DNA of 64,000 bases from Paenibacillus sp. FSL W8-0186 (GCF_037969765.1 NZ_CP150207.1:1908001-1972000); one strand, 5' to 3'; shown: positions 24,812-35,008, counted from the first letter of the stretch. The notes: generated by a model from the letters alone, not told the origin. A program made the numbers and translations.

Positions 24812-26149
24812 TTGCAAGGGCATGAAGAGAGCATTACAAAGCACGAACAACTGCTACAGTATATCGAAGGGCTGAAGATCGGTACGAAAATTTCAGTCCG
24901 CAAGTTGGCGCGAAGCATGGGCGTCAGCGAGGGAACGGCATACCGCGCGGTTAAGGAAGCGGAGAATCTCGGCATCGTCATTACGAAAGAGCGGATTGGC
25001 ACGGTTCGGGTCGAGAAGAAGCCGCGCAACATTTCCGATCAGCTGACCTTCGGGGATGTCGTAGACATCGTCGAAGGGCATGTGCTAGGGGGCGGGGAAG
25101 GCCTGGATAAGACGCTGCACAAATACGTGATCGGCGCGATGAAGATCGACGCCATGGCCCGGTACATCGACGCCGGGAGCCTCCTGATCGTCGGGAACCG
25201 GGAAGATGCGCATTCCTTGGCGCTGGAGCAGGGCTCAGGCGTGCTCATTACCGGGGGATTCGGGACGAGCCGTGAAGTGAAGGCGCTCGCTGACAGGCTG
25301 AGCCTGCCGATCATTTCATCAAGGCATGATACGTTTACCGTCGCTTCAATGATCAACCGGGCGTTGTTCGACCGGCTGATCAAGAAGAAGATTATGCTGG
25401 TCGAGGACATCGTTGCAGCTAAGCCAAGGCCTAATATGCTGAAGGTGAACAGCAATATTTCGGATTTTGACCAGCTGTCCCTCGAAACGGGCATGCAGCA
25501 TTTTCCGGTCGTCGATGAGTGGAACCGGGTCATCGGCATCGTCAGCCGCAAAAATGTCGAGGACATTGGGGGCGGAGACCACTATATCGAGAAATGCATG
25601 GTCCGCCATCCGATTACAGTGGGGCTGCAAACCTCGCTGGCTTCGGCGGCGCAGATCATGGTATGGGAGGGGATCGATTTCCTGCCCGTCATCGACCGCA
25701 ACCGGAAGCTCGTGTCCTCCGTTACCCGCAAGGAGGTGCTGCAGGCGATGCGGGATGCCCGCAATGAGCCGCAGCTCGGCGAGACGTTTGAGCATTTGAT
25801 GTGGAATGGCTTCGTCGAGGAGCGGGACGAGGAGGGGCGGCTGTTCTTTCACGGCATCATCACACCGCAAATGTCGACGGATATCGGGACGATCTCCCAT
25901 GGCGTGCTGACCTCGATCATGACTCAGGCCGGCCTGATTGCCGCCAAGGATGCGGGCGGCGGGGATTATGTCGTGGATCATCTGACGACCTATTTTGTCC
26001 GGCCTGTGCAGATTGAGAATGCGGTCGTCATTACGCCGGTCGTTCTGGAGACAAGCCGCCGGGCCTGCAAGCTGGAAATCGTTATCACCCACCAGGACTT
26101 GCTGGTCTCCAAGGCAGTCATGGCTTTGCAGTCGATCGACCATGCCTGA
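24812..26149 (+). CDS. ytoI: YtoI-like CBS/DRTGG-domain regulator
   Basis: 445 aa, TTG start 6 bases after GGGAGGTG; a TATAAT at 24766-24771 is a likely -10. Domain order: N-terminal winged helix (LARSMGVSEGTAYRAVKEAE, about 25-70), DRTGG domain (about 80-185), paired CBS domains (about 190-310), and a C-terminal hot-dog thioesterase-like domain with TDIGTISHGVLTSIM. This is the YtoI architecture. It is presumably a nucleotide- or acyl-CoA-responsive DNA-binding protein, but the ligand is not known. Confidence 0.84.
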   Translation: MQGHEESITKHEQLLQYIEGLKIGTKISVRKLARSMGVSEGTAYRAVKEAENLGIVITKERIGTVRVEKKPRNISDQLTFGDVVDIVEGHVLGGGEGLDKTLHKYVIGAMKIDAMARYIDAGSLLIVGNREDAHSLALEQGSGVLITGGFGTSREVKALADRLSLPIISSRHDTFTVASMINRALFDRLIKKKIMLVEDIVAAKPRPNMLKVNSNISDFDQLSLETGMQHFPVVDEWNRVIGIVSRKNVEDIGGGDHYIEKCMVRHPITVGLQTSLASAAQIMVWEGIDFLPVIDRNRKLVSSVTRKEVLQAMRDARNEPQLGETFEHLMWNGFVEERDEEGRLFFHGIITPQMSTDIGTISHGVLTSIMTQAGLIAAKDAGGGDYVVDHLTTYFVRPVQIENAVVITPVVLETSRRACKLEIVITHQDLLVSKAVMALQSIDHA

Positions 26150-26218
26150 TTTGCATATGGTCCGGCGGCGAATTTAACGACAGCCTGCTTGAAAACTGAA
26201 GAGTTTCTGGATAACGGC

Positions 26219-26268
26219 AAAGGACAATGCCTGACATGCTTGGTTAAGCGCAGGATTGTCCTTTTTTT
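26219..26268 (+). terminator. Terminator after ytoI
   Basis: AAGGACAAT / ATTGTCCTT stem with a run of eight Ts. Confidence 0.8.
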
Positions 26269-26292
26269 TGGTACGGAAAAAGCATAGGTCTG

Positions 26293-26604
26293 TTAGGATT
26301 GGTTGGATTCAGCGTTATAACGCGACCAGAGCCCGTGATTGCGGATGCCGGCGAATATATTAAAAGCGCCCAATACCATGAAAATGGCTCCGATCACGAC
26401 GCGGATCGATGAACCGCTGAAAATAAACATTTGGATCAACGCAAGAATGATAAGCATGAAGCCCATGCTGATATTCATTTTAGCGGCTGACAGGCCGCGA
26501 ATCTTGCCATCTATGGAACGTCGGGACTTGATGCTGAAGAAGACGGAGAACACGCATGAAATCAATAGTCCGGCATACAGCACGTATTGAATACTTTCGA
26601 TCAT
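26293..26604 (-). CDS. ytpI: YtpI-like membrane protein
   Basis: About 103 aa from the ATG at 26604 (MIESIQYVLYAGL); an upstream start would add a poorly fitting basic stretch. Three hydrophobic helices separated by SIKSRRSIDGKIRGLSAAK are typical of the YtpI family, found next to ytoI/ytrI in Bacillus. Function unknown. Separated from ytrI by 91 bases. Confidence 0.72.
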   Translation of the reverse strand: MIESIQYVLYAGLLISCVFSVFFSIKSRRSIDGKIRGLSAAKMNISMGFMLIILALIQMFIFSGSSIRVVIGAIFMVLGAFNIFAGIRNHGLWSRYNAESNQS

Positions 26605-26695
26605 GGAACGGAAACAGCTCCTTTTTATTTGCAAGTGGCTTTGAAATGATTGCGCAAACTACGCAATATTATTGTAATCGCATACGGACAAAAAG

Positions 26696-27193
26696 TCAGC
26701 CCCTGATATACGGCCGCATGTCTATCCACACCTGCAGCACACCTTCGCTGACAAGCATCGTTTTGATCTGAATGCTGTACTCTTTGTCGCGAACAGCGTA
26801 TATTTTGCGGTCAAGCAGGGTCCGCGCCATCTTACCGTCCGAGTCGATTTCGAAAATGCTTCGGCCGCGCAGGACGTCAAGCTCTTCATGCAGCTGCTGT
26901 ACGACCTCCTTGACAGCAAGCGAATCAAGCGGAGGGTCGCGATCTTCGACACGGATTTTGACTTCTTTAATGACCGTCGCCCGCTTGTTGTATTTTTTCA
27001 GCGTCTTGTTATCTTCTTCCGCTTGGTACAGCTGGATTTGCAGGTCTTTGTTCTGGATCCAGAGCGTGTTGTAGCTCGTCTGGTAAATGACATTATACAC
27101 GACGCTTCCCGTAACCATGCCTAGGATGAAAACCGCCGTCAATTGCATAAACCTTCGGAAATCCTCCATCGTCGGCCGACGAAACGGACTCAT
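26696..27193 (-). CDS. ytrI: YtrI-like sporulation membrane protein
   Basis: 165 aa from the ATG at 27193, which overlaps the ytrH stop (ATGA) and lies 9 bases after GGAGG; a GTG at 27217 is less likely. One N-terminal membrane helix (LTAVFILGMVTGSVVYNVIY) and a coiled-coil/soluble part with WIQNKDLQIQLYQAEED. In B. subtilis YtrH and YtrI are SigE-dependent proteins needed for efficient sporulation. Confidence 0.82.
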   Translation of the reverse strand: MSPFRRPTMEDFRRFMQLTAVFILGMVTGSVVYNVIYQTSYNTLWIQNKDLQIQLYQAEEDNKTLKKYNKRATVIKEVKIRVEDRDPPLDSLAVKEVVQQLHEELDVLRGRSIFEIDSDGKMARTLLDRKIYAVRDKEYSIQIKTMLVSEGVLQVWIDMRPYIRG

Positions 27194-27519
27194 CCCCGAC
27201 TGCCTCCGCATACCCACCGGACAAGCTCCGATCCCATATGCGCGCCAAGGAATGCAAATAACAGGTATAGTATTTGCTTGATCGCCGGCGATAAGTTCCC
27301 GTCAAAGAAATTGCTTTCGATGACACGCATCGGATCGATCGTCCCTCCTACCGCGGCAGCCAGTGCCCAGATTTTGATCCGATCCGCCACATCCAGCATC
27401 GTCTGGGTTGGCGGCTGCAGGGATATGACGGCACCAATCCCCCCAACCAACGCCCCTCCCAGCACGATACCGAAGGCGATAAAGAAGTCCATTACCGCTT
27501 TGGTCAGAAACGTGCTCAT
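27190..27519 (-). CDS. ytrH: YtrH-like sporulation membrane protein
   Basis: 109 aa, ATG after GAAAGGAGAG. Three hydrophobic helices with GIVLGGALVGGIGAVISLQPPT and AFLGAHMGSELVRW, matching the YtrH family. Acts in the mother-cell or forespore membranes during sporulation; mechanism not known. First gene of the ytrH-ytrI pair, divergent from dnaE. Confidence 0.84.
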   Translation of the reverse strand: MSTFLTKAVMDFFIAFGIVLGGALVGGIGAVISLQPPTQTMLDVADRIKIWALAAAVGGTIDPMRVIESNFFDGNLSPAIKQILYLLFAFLGAHMGSELVRWVCGGSRG

Positions 27520-27720
27520 GCTTCAAACTCTCCTTTCTATCGGCGAACTCATTCCGAAGGGCCACACGGCCTTGCTTCGCTTGTCCTCTTTACCATTGTA
27601 TGGGCGCTTTTCAGCCCGATATGATAAAATATTTTGAGAGGTTGTTTAAACTTGATCTGAATCAGGATGTTTAACTTGATTTGTTAATCATAGGGATTGA
27701 CTTGGAAAGGAAGGAGACGC

Positions 27721-30700
27721 ATGAACGAATTTGTTCATTTGCACGTGCATAGCGAGTACAGTCTGCTGGATGGCGCCGCCAGACTTCAGGATTTGGTAGC
27801 GAAAGCGGCAAGCTTCGGGATGAAGGCGCTGGCGCTGACCGATCACGGAGTCATGTACGGGGCGGTTCCTTTTTATAAATATTGCAAGGCAAACGGCATT
27901 AAGCCAATCATAGGCTGCGAGGTGTATTTTACGGCCGGATCGCGCAAGGAACGGGGCACGCGGAAGGAACAGCCGATCCACCATTTAATTCTGCTGGCCA
28001 AAAATGAGACGGGCTACCGGAATCTGATGAAATTGTCCTCAATTGGTCATCTGGAGGGCTTTCATTACAAGCCGCGGATCGATTGGGAGGCGCTGGAGCG
28101 GCACAGCGAGGGACTTGTCTGCCTAAGCGCCTGTCTTGGCGGGGAGGTGCCGCACCATCTGCTGCACGGCAGGTACAATGAGGCGCGAAAGGCCGCACAG
28201 CGCTATCAGGCGGTATTTGGCGAGGATTTCTATATCGAGCTTCAGGATCACGGGATTCCGGAGCAGAAGAAAGTGCTCCCTGAGCTGATTAAGCTCGCCG
28301 AGGAGCTGAATGTGCAATTGGTGGCAACCAACGATGTGCACTACTTGAATCAGGAGGATGCCGAGGTACAGGATGTGCTGATCTGCATCGGTACGGGCAA
28401 GACGATACAGGATGAAGAGCGGCTGCAAATCCCGACAGATCAGCTGTATCTCAAAAGCGGCGCCGAGATGGCGGCGCTGTTCCCGTATGTCGCCGAGGCG
28501 GTCGCCAATACGAAAGCCATTGCCGACAAGTGCAATCTGGAGCTCCAGTTCGGGCGGCATATTCTGCCGGCCTACCAGCCGATACCGGACGGGATGACCT
28601 CTGAAGCTTATTTGGCCTCCCTATGCGGGCAAGGGCTTGAGGAGAGATACGGCCATCTTGACATGTGGCGGCAGGAGCATACGAGAGAACAGCTTCATCA
28701 GCGGCTGCATTATGAATTAAGCGTTATCGGCAGCATGGGCTTCTCGGACTACTTCCTGATCGTCTGGGACTTTATCGCCTATGCCCACAGGCAGGGCATC
28801 GCCACCGGTCCAGGGCGCGGGTCCTCGGCGGGCAGTCTTGTGGCATACGTACTGAAAATTACCGATGTCGATCCAATCAAATACAATCTTCTGTTCGAGC
28901 GGTTTCTTAATCCTGAAAGGGTGACGATGCCGGATATCGATATCGATTTCAGCGATGAGCGGAGGGACGAAGTTATCGCTTATGTGGCAGACAAATACGG
29001 CGCCGAGCATGTGGCGCAGATTATTACGTTCGGCACGATGGCCGCGCGGGCTGCGGTGCGGGACGTCGGCCGCGCGCTGAACATCCCATTCGGCGAAGTA
29101 GATAAAGTTGCGAAGCTGATTCCCGGCAGCCTTGGCATGACGATCGAGCGTGCGATCCGGGAGAGCTCTGAGCTGAAGGGACTCTATGAGTCGCAGCAGC
29201 GCATTCAGGGCCTGCTGGACATGGCTCGGAAGGTGGAGGGAATGCCGCGCCACGCTTCCACTCATGCTGCCGGCGTCGTCATCTCTCGGGATCCGCTGAC
29301 GGATACGGTGCCGCTGCAGGCTGGAGGCGAAGGAACGCCGCTTACCCAGTACTCCATGGAGCATCTGGAAGCGATCGGGCTGCTCAAGATGGATTTCCTG
29401 GGATTACGGACGCTGTCGATTATCGAGCGCTGTATGAACTGGATCCGCGAGCAGGAAGGAGAGGTGCCCGATTTTCGCCGGGTTTCCGATGACGACCCGC
29501 AGACGTATGAAATGCTCGGCCGGGGAGAGACGACGGGCGTGTTCCAGCTGGAGTCTGCGGGGATGAGGCGGGTGCTCAAGGATTTGAAGCCCTCCACATT
29601 CGAGGATATCATTTCTGTTCTCGCCTTGTATCGGCCGGGTCCGATGGAGTTCATTCCGAAATTTATCGCAGGCAAGCACGGGCAGACCGCCGTGGAATAT
29701 CCGCATTCCGACCTGGTCCCGATTTTGAAGGACACGTATGGCATTATCGTTTATCAGGAGCAAATTATGCAGATCGCTTCGAAGATGGCCGGTTTTTCAC
29801 TCGGCGAAGCTGATTTGCTGCGCCGGGCCGTCTCGAAGAAGAAACGCGAGGTGCTGGATGAAGAGCGGGGCCATTTTGTGTCGGGAAGCCTGTCCCAGGG
29901 ATACCAGGCAGAGGATGCGAATGCGGTCTACGACATGATCGTACGTTTCGCTGACTATGGATTTCCTCGCGCGCATGCTGCAGCCTACGGGGTTCTGGCC
30001 TTCCAGACGGCATATTTGAAGGCGCATTATCCGGTTTATTTCATGGCATCGATGCTGACAGCAGTCATGGGCAGCCACCGCAAGGTGGCCGAGTACATTA
30101 TCGAATGCCGCCGGATGGGAATCACGGTGCTTCCTCCAGACGTAAATGAGAGCGGTATTTTATTTACGCCGCGGTTAGCCGCCGCAGCCGCTGACGGGGA
30201 GGCCGTACGGCGGCAAACGGCTCTGGCGGGTGCGCCGGCAGACAAGCCTTTGAAGGCCGCGGAAACGGCCGCTGCTTATGATCTGGAGGAATCTGGGGCT
30301 GCAGAAACGTCCGCTCCTGCTGCCGAAGAAGGTGTGCAGGGAGTGATCCGCTTTGGCCTGGCGGCGATCAAAAATGTCGGGACTCAGGCGATGGAGAGTA
30401 TTTTGCGGGAGCGCCAGGTGCGGCCTTTCGACAGCCTGCTCGATTTTTGCCGGCGGGTCGATCTTCGCACCTGCAACAAGCGCGTGATTGAGTCCTTGAT
30501 CCAGGGCGGCGCTTTCGATTCGCTGCCGGGTCACCGGGCCCAACTGCTCGCCATGCTGGACGAGACGGTGGAAGCGGCGCTGAAATGGCGGAAGGAGCGG
30601 GAGGATTTACAAATTCAGCTGTTTGATTTTGTGGAGACGCCAAATTGGAACATTGAATACCCCGACATTCCTCCGTTTAGCGCGGGACAGCAGCTGGACC

Positions 30701-31482
30701 TGGAGCGGGAGCTGTTAGGCTTGTATTTGTCCGGCCATCCGCTTGACGATTATGACGAGCTGCTTGACGGCGAAGGAATCGACCGGCTGATGGATCTTGC
30801 GGAGAGTCCTGACGGCAGCAGGATAATTGTCGCCGGCATGGTCGTATCAGTGAAGGCGATCACGACCAAGCAGGGCAAGGCGATGGCCTTCATGGAGCTG
30901 GAGGATCAGGTCGAGCGCTGCGAGGTCGTGCTCTTTCCCGAGGTGTGGCGGCGCAGCGGGGAATTGGTCGCCAAAGGCGCCCTGCTGGCGCTGCGTGCCA
31001 CCGTCCAGCAGCAGGACGAAGGCTTCAAGCTGCTAGCCGACGAGCTCGCGCCGCTTAGCGCCGCGAGCCTGGCGCAGCTTCGGCGCAGCCGCGGGGGGGC
31101 ACCCCGCGGCGCGGGCGGGGCCAACGCGCAGCCGCAGCCTGCAGCCCGGCGCGGGTCTGACGCCGCATTGGCGGCGTCGTCCCGCACGGCTGCAGCGCAG
31201 CGCAGCGAGGCCCCGGGGGCTGCGGCCGGAGGCGCCCGCGATGCGAAGACGCCGGGGCAGCGCGTCTTCATCAAGATTTCGGCGGCGGCGGAGAACGCCC
31301 GCCTGCTGGAGAAGCTGAAGGCGCTGCTTCAGCTTCATTCAGGGCCCGTGGCCACGGTGCTCTATTATGAGAGCACCGGGAAGCTGCTTGCGCTGAGCGA
31401 GCGCTACAGCATCAAGCCATCGCCTGAGCTGTTTCAGGAGATGGAGCACATGCTCGGCCCCGGAACGGTCAGAATCAAGTAG
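27721..31482 (+). CDS. dnaE: DNA polymerase III alpha subunit DnaE
   Basis: 1253 aa; ATG at 27721 after AAGGAGA. PHP domain (HLHVHSEYSLLDGAA, about 5-210), then the C-family palm with the catalytic aspartates in PDIDIDFSDERRDEV (about 404-418) and the Y-box/finger segments GVFQLESAGMRR and YRPGPMEFIP. A helix-hairpin-helix, OB-fold (IIVAGMVVSVKAITTKQGK) and C-terminal domain follow. It is the DnaE1-type replicative polymerase that in Firmicutes works with PolC. Two Ala/Gly-rich inserts (30175-30340 and 31063-31265) make it longer than B. subtilis DnaE (about 1115 aa). Confidence 0.93.
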   Translation: MNEFVHLHVHSEYSLLDGAARLQDLVAKAASFGMKALALTDHGVMYGAVPFYKYCKANGIKPIIGCEVYFTAGSRKERGTRKEQPIHHLILLAKNETGYRNLMKLSSIGHLEGFHYKPRIDWEALERHSEGLVCLSACLGGEVPHHLLHGRYNEARKAAQRYQAVFGEDFYIELQDHGIPEQKKVLPELIKLAEELNVQLVATNDVHYLNQEDAEVQDVLICIGTGKTIQDEERLQIPTDQLYLKSGAEMAALFPYVAEAVANTKAIADKCNLELQFGRHILPAYQPIPDGMTSEAYLASLCGQGLEERYGHLDMWRQEHTREQLHQRLHYELSVIGSMGFSDYFLIVWDFIAYAHRQGIATGPGRGSSAGSLVAYVLKITDVDPIKYNLLFERFLNPERVTMPDIDIDFSDERRDEVIAYVADKYGAEHVAQIITFGTMAARAAVRDVGRALNIPFGEVDKVAKLIPGSLGMTIERAIRESSELKGLYESQQRIQGLLDMARKVEGMPRHASTHAAGVVISRDPLTDTVPLQAGGEGTPLTQYSMEHLEAIGLLKMDFLGLRTLSIIERCMNWIREQEGEVPDFRRVSDDDPQTYEMLGRGETTGVFQLESAGMRRVLKDLKPSTFEDIISVLALYRPGPMEFIPKFIAGKHGQTAVEYPHSDLVPILKDTYGIIVYQEQIMQIASKMAGFSLGEADLLRRAVSKKKREVLDEERGHFVSGSLSQGYQAEDANAVYDMIVRFADYGFPRAHAAAYGVLAFQTAYLKAHYPVYFMASMLTAVMGSHRKVAEYIIECRRMGITVLPPDVNESGILFTPRLAAAAADGEAVRRQTALAGAPADKPLKAAETAAAYDLEESGAAETSAPAAEEGVQGVIRFGLAAIKNVGTQAMESILRERQVRPFDSLLDFCRRVDLRTCNKRVIESLIQGGAFDSLPGHRAQLLAMLDETVEAALKWRKEREDLQIQLFDFVETPNWNIEYPDIPPFSAGQQLDLERELLGLYLSGHPLDDYDELLDGEGIDRLMDLAESPDGSRIIVAGMVVSVKAITTKQGKAMAFMELEDQVERCEVVLFPEVWRRSGELVAKGALLALRATVQQQDEGFKLLADELAPLSAASLAQLRRSRGGAPRGAGGANAQPQPAARRGSDAALAASSRTAAAQRSEAPGAAAGGARDAKTPGQRVFIKISAAAENARLLEKLKALLQLHSGPVATVLYYESTGKLLALSERYSIKPSPELFQEMEHMLGPGTVRIK

Positions 31483-32115
31483 CAGCGCTTGCCGTACGGG
31501 GCCTTCCGTCGATCGGAATCTATTATCTTCTGATAGGATGCTTGACCTGCAACCGTCTGTTAGCCAGTGCCTGTCAGAACCGCACAGACGCTTCAAACGT
31601 CCCGCCTCTTCATAAGGAGTAGTTTTATGCCCGAGTCCTGACTGAAGCTGCCAGAAGCACCTTCTGGAGCCTTATAGGCCGCAGTGGACAGGGAAGTGGG
31701 GAGAATCGTTTTGAATTAAAGTTGGAAGAGCATTATGTTAAGAGCCTTATTCTGTATTTCAGGATAAGGCTCTTTTTAATTTTTATTTACGGATGACCCG
31801 CTTTAACTCAGCCAGATATTAAATTACGGCGGTGCATGGCGGGCTGCAATTCTCCTGCCTGCGCTCTATTAACATATTTTTACGACAGTTTTTACGAACA
31901 TTCTGAGCAGTCCCTGCATACACTTATGAACACAGCATCTGTGTTGTCCCCTATCATCTTTGGCTGAACTCCATCCGCTATTTATCAATCTCAGGTCATC
32001 TTCTAGCAATGATAGATGCGGAGCCGGCGGGAGGTTCGAAAGTTGTTGGGAAGATGGCGAAAGACAGACGGAGACATAAGTACGCGAACATTGGGAAATG
32101 CGGGAGGAATGACGG
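31483..32115. other. 633-base gap between dnaE and pgpA-like gene
   Basis: No convincing gene or known structured RNA was seen. It holds the dnaE 3' region with a short CCAGAAG/CTTCTGG hairpin near 31655, the terminator at 31740-31779 and an AT-richer stretch that should contain the promoter of the next gene. A ribosome-binding-site-like AAGGAG followed by a four-codon frame (MPES) near 31629 is the only leader-like feature. Confidence 0.5.
31740..31779 (+). terminator. Terminator downstream of dnaE
   Basis: 11-bp perfect stem AAGAGCCTTAT / ATAAGGCTCTT followed by TTTAATTTTT. Confidence 0.88.
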
Positions 32116-32607
32116 ATGTCGTATGAAATTGCCAAGGCCCAGCTGCACCGCAGAGGGGTTGCTTTGGAGGATATTGCTGAGATCGTATATTCGCTGCAGG
32201 CGGTTTATCATGCCGATCTGACGATGGATAAATGCCTGGACAGCGTGAAGGCCGTCTTGCAGAAACGGGAAGTTCAATATACCTTATATACAGGGATTGC
32301 GCTGGATGAACTGGCGGAGAAAAAGCTTTTGCCGGAGCCGCTGCAGGCGATCATGGAGGCCGATGAGCCGCTCTATGGCGTCGATGAGACGATGGCGCTG
32401 GGCATTACCAGCGTGTTCGGCATGATCGGGCTGACGAGCTTTGGCTACCTGGACAAGGTTAAGCCCAAAATTATAGGCCAGCTGAATAACAAAAAAGGGG
32501 AAAGGATTCACGTTTTTCTTGATGACTTGGTTGCAGGGCTGGCGGCTGCGGCGTCGGCGCGGATCGCCCATAAGAGCGATTCGGCGAATGATTATTCCGC
32601 GCCTTGA
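32116..32607 (+). CDS. Phosphatidylglycerophosphatase A-like protein (YutG type)
   Basis: 163 aa, ATG 8 bases after GGAGG. The sequence AVLQKREVQYTLYTGIALDELAE followed by GVDETMALGI and a C-terminal HVFLDDLVAGLAAA is the PgpA/YutG family pattern; the DDLVAG aspartates are probably catalytic. The Firmicute branch is cytoplasmic rather than strongly membrane-embedded. It would dephosphorylate phosphatidylglycerophosphate in phospholipid synthesis, although the soluble branch's activity is less certain. Confidence 0.75.
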   Translation: MSYEIAKAQLHRRGVALEDIAEIVYSLQAVYHADLTMDKCLDSVKAVLQKREVQYTLYTGIALDELAEKKLLPEPLQAIMEADEPLYGVDETMALGITSVFGMIGLTSFGYLDKVKPKIIGQLNNKKGERIHVFLDDLVAGLAAAASARIAHKSDSANDYSAP

Positions 32608-32742
32608 AGCTCCTTTTAGCATAGTCCACTTGTTCATTGTAAATTAGCTTTTGCCCCTTTGTTGCGGGATTTTTGAAAATTATGTTATCATTACTCTATT
32701 ATACGGGCTCAAAACGAAAGGTTAGGGGGCTTTGGTAAGGAC

Positions 32743-32931
32743 ATGTGGACTGTAATGTATATTGCGCCTACCGCCAAAATTGCGGATATGATTAAATCGA
32801 GGCTTACGGAAGAAGGCTTTCTCGTCCAAACACGTCCTGTCAATTTATCGAAACAGCAGTTTGAAATTTTGGTTCCTTCGGGTGAGCTCGAAGAGGTTCA
32901 AGAAGTGCTGAATTCCATTTTGCATCCTTGA
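32743..32931 (+). CDS. Small conserved DUF2007-like protein
   Basis: 62 aa (MWTVMYIAPTAKIADMI). A single ferredoxin-like beta-alpha-beta unit with IAPTAKIADMIKSRLTEEGF and FEILVPSGELEEVQEVL resembles the DUF2007 type of small signal or putative regulatory domain. It precedes accD by 85 bases. Some database annotations of similar proteins may call them glutamate decarboxylase, which nothing in 62 residues supports. Confidence 0.68.
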   Translation: MWTVMYIAPTAKIADMIKSRLTEEGFLVQTRPVNLSKQQFEILVPSGELEEVQEVLNSILHP

Positions 32932-33016
32932 GTACAAGGTGAGGGCAAATCAGTAAAGCGATGTATCCTTGACTGTAGGTGCGGCCTAATAAATTAACGG
33001 CTGAAGAGGTGTAGTT

Positions 33017-33910
33017 GTGTTTAAAGATTTGTTCCATAAAAAAAGAAAATACGCGACCATTCCTTCAGGAAGTTTAGGGAATGAAGACAGTGTACAGCCG
33101 GAGGAAAGGCCCAAGCGCGAAATTCCGGAAGGCCTGATGAATAAATGCGGCAAGTGCGGGAGTATTCAGTACAGCAAAGAGCTGGAAAAGAACTTGAAGG
33201 TGTGTCCTTCATGCGGTTACCACATGCGGCTGAATGCGCTTGACCGGATTCGCATTACACTGGATGAGGGCAGCTTCGTTGAATATGATGCTGACCTGAT
33301 TTCCGTGGATCCTTTGGAGTTCCCGGGCTATGCCACGAAGCTGGAGCAGCAGACGCTGAAATCGGGCCTCCGCGAGGCGGTGGTCACCGGACAAGGAACG
33401 ATCGGAGGCTTGCCTGCGGTCGTAGCCGTCATGAGCTTCGATTTCTTTACGGGGAGCATGGGCTCCGTCGTCGGGGAGAAGATTACCCGGGCGATTGAGG
33501 CTGCTATAGAGAAACGGCTTCCGCTTATTATTTTCTCCACATCGGGCGGCGCCCGCATGCAGGAGAGTATTCTGAGCCTGATGCAAATGGCCAAGACCAG
33601 CACGGCTCTGGCGCGGCTGAATGAACAAGGCGGACTTTACATTTCGGTCATTACGGACCCGACCACAGGGGGCGTATCGGCTAGTTTTGCCATGCTTGGA
33701 GATATTATTATCGCTGAGCCGGGAGCGGTCTTTGGCTTTGCAGGCCGGATCGTCATTGAGCAGACGATTCGCCAGAAGCTGCCGGACGATTTCCAAACTG
33801 CGGAATTTAATTTGCAGCATGGGCAGCTGGACATGGTCGTCCATCGCAAAGAGATCAAAGCGACGCTATGCAAACTGCTTGACCTGCACGGCGTGAAGGG
33901 AGGAGTTTAA
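33017..33910 (+). CDS. accD: Acetyl-CoA carboxylase carboxyltransferase subunit beta
   Basis: 297 aa, GTG start after GAGGTG. A four-cysteine zinc ribbon ([20 protein letters not shown], then CPSCGYH) leads into the crotonase-fold carboxyltransferase domain with [22 protein letters not shown] and [17 protein letters not shown]. It forms the carboxyltransferase half of acetyl-CoA carboxylase with AccA, making malonyl-CoA. Directly abuts accA. Confidence 0.95.
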   Translation: MFKDLFHKKRKYATIPSGSLGNEDSVQPEERPKREIPEGLMNKCGKCGSIQYSKELEKNLKVCPSCGYHMRLNALDRIRITLDEGSFVEYDADLISVDPLEFPGYATKLEQQTLKSGLREAVVTGQGTIGGLPAVVAVMSFDFFTGSMGSVVGEKITRAIEAAIEKRLPLIIFSTSGGARMQESILSLMQMAKTSTALARLNEQGGLYISVITDPTTGGVSASFAMLGDIIIAEPGAVFGFAGRIVIEQTIRQKLPDDFQTAEFNLQHGQLDMVVHRKEIKATLCKLLDLHGVKGGV

Positions 33911-35008
33911 GTGGCTGGAGAATTGCCTTTTGAAACGTCCCTGGTGAAGCTTCGCGAGAAGATTCAGGAGCTTGAGCAGTTTGGAAATGAGAAGGGAATT
34001 GATTTCACAGAAGAAATCGCCAGACTGGAGGAACGCTACAAGCAGCTTGAGGACGAGATTTACAGCAATATTTCACCTTCCCAGAAGATGCATTTGGCGC
34101 GTCATCATCAGCGCCCTACGTCGCTTGATTTGATAAATCTCATCTTTACCGATTTCATCGAATTGCATGGTGACCGCGTATTTGGCGATGATCTGGCCAT
34201 TGTTGGCGGACTGGCCAAATTGAACGGTATGCCGGTAACGGTCATCGGGCAGCAGCGGGGCAAGGACACGAAGGATAACATAGCCCGTTTCTTCGGGAGT
34301 CCGCATCCGGAAGGGTTCCGCAAGGCGCTGCGATTAATGCAGCAGGCGGACAAGTTCAAACGCCCGATCATTACGTTCATCGATACGAAGGGAGCTTACC
34401 CTGGCATTACTGCTGAGGAGCGTGGCCAATCCGAAGCGATTGCCCGCAATCTTCGCGATATGGCGATGCTGCGCGTGCCCGTTGTATGCGTAGTCATTGG
34501 CGAAGGCGGCAGCGGAGGCGCTCTGGCGTTGGGCGTCGGAAACCGGGTCGTCATGCTGGAGAACGCGATCTACTCCGTTATTTCTCCGAACGGAGCAGCC
34601 TCCATCTTGTGGAAAGACGCCTCCAAAGCGGATCAGGCCGCAGAAGCGATGAAAATTACGGCACAGGACCTGCTGTCGATGGAGGTCATTGAAGAAATCG
34701 TGCCGGAGCCCCGCGGGGGAGCCCATCGGGATTACGAGTCTACGGCGGAATCGATCAAGAATGCTCTCGTGCGCCAGCTTGAGGAATTGTCTGTGTTGAA
34801 TGCGGACGAGCTTCTGGAGGACCGGTACCGTAAATTCCGTAAGATCGGCCGTTTTGCCGAGGCGCGCAAATCCGACAAGCCTACGGCAGATTCTGCAGCG
34901 GATGACCGTCCACACGCAGGCGACACCGCCCCCGAATCTGCAGCTGAAAGCGAAAAAGACGCAGAAAAGAGCGCCGTAGCAGACGCTGCAACAGTGGGTA
35001 AGGAGTAG
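33911..35008 (+). CDS. accA: Acetyl-CoA carboxylase carboxyltransferase subunit alpha
   Basis: 365 aa, GTG start directly after the accD stop. N-terminal coiled coil ([14 protein letters not shown]), then [27 protein letters not shown] and the [15 protein letters not shown] oxyanion region of the carboxyltransferase fold. The normal family ends near residue 318 ([13 protein letters not shown]); a further 45 residues are Ala/Asp/Glu-rich and appear disordered. Works with AccD on carboxybiotin. The coiled coil suits pairing with the partner subunit. Confidence 0.94.
   Translation: MAGELPFETSLVKLREKIQELEQFGNEKGIDFTEEIARLEERYKQLEDEIYSNISPSQKMHLARHHQRPTSLDLINLIFTDFIELHGDRVFGDDLAIVGGLAKLNGMPVTVIGQQRGKDTKDNIARFFGSPHPEGFRKALRLMQQADKFKRPIITFIDTKGAYPGITAEERGQSEAIARNLRDMAMLRVPVVCVVIGEGGSGGALALGVGNRVVMLENAIYSVISPNGAASILWKDASKADQAAEAMKITAQDLLSMEVIEEIVPEPRGGAHRDYESTAESIKNALVRQLEELSVLNADELLEDRYRKFRKIGRFAEARKSDKPTADSAADDRPHAGDTAPESAAESEKDAEKSAVADAATVGKE

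Noticed and set aside
31867..31900. PhoP-like TTTTTACGACAGTTTTTACG in the dnaE-pgpA gap
   Set aside because: Units end in ACG rather than ACA and no phosphate gene follows.
31483..32115. Structured RNA between dnaE and pgpA-like gene
   Set aside because: Checked for features of RNase P, 6S, tmRNA and riboswitches by eye; only a short hairpin and a terminator were seen.
32743..32931. Possible glutamate decarboxylase
   Set aside because: 62 residues with no PLP-binding motif cannot encode that enzyme; the small DUF2007-like fold fits.
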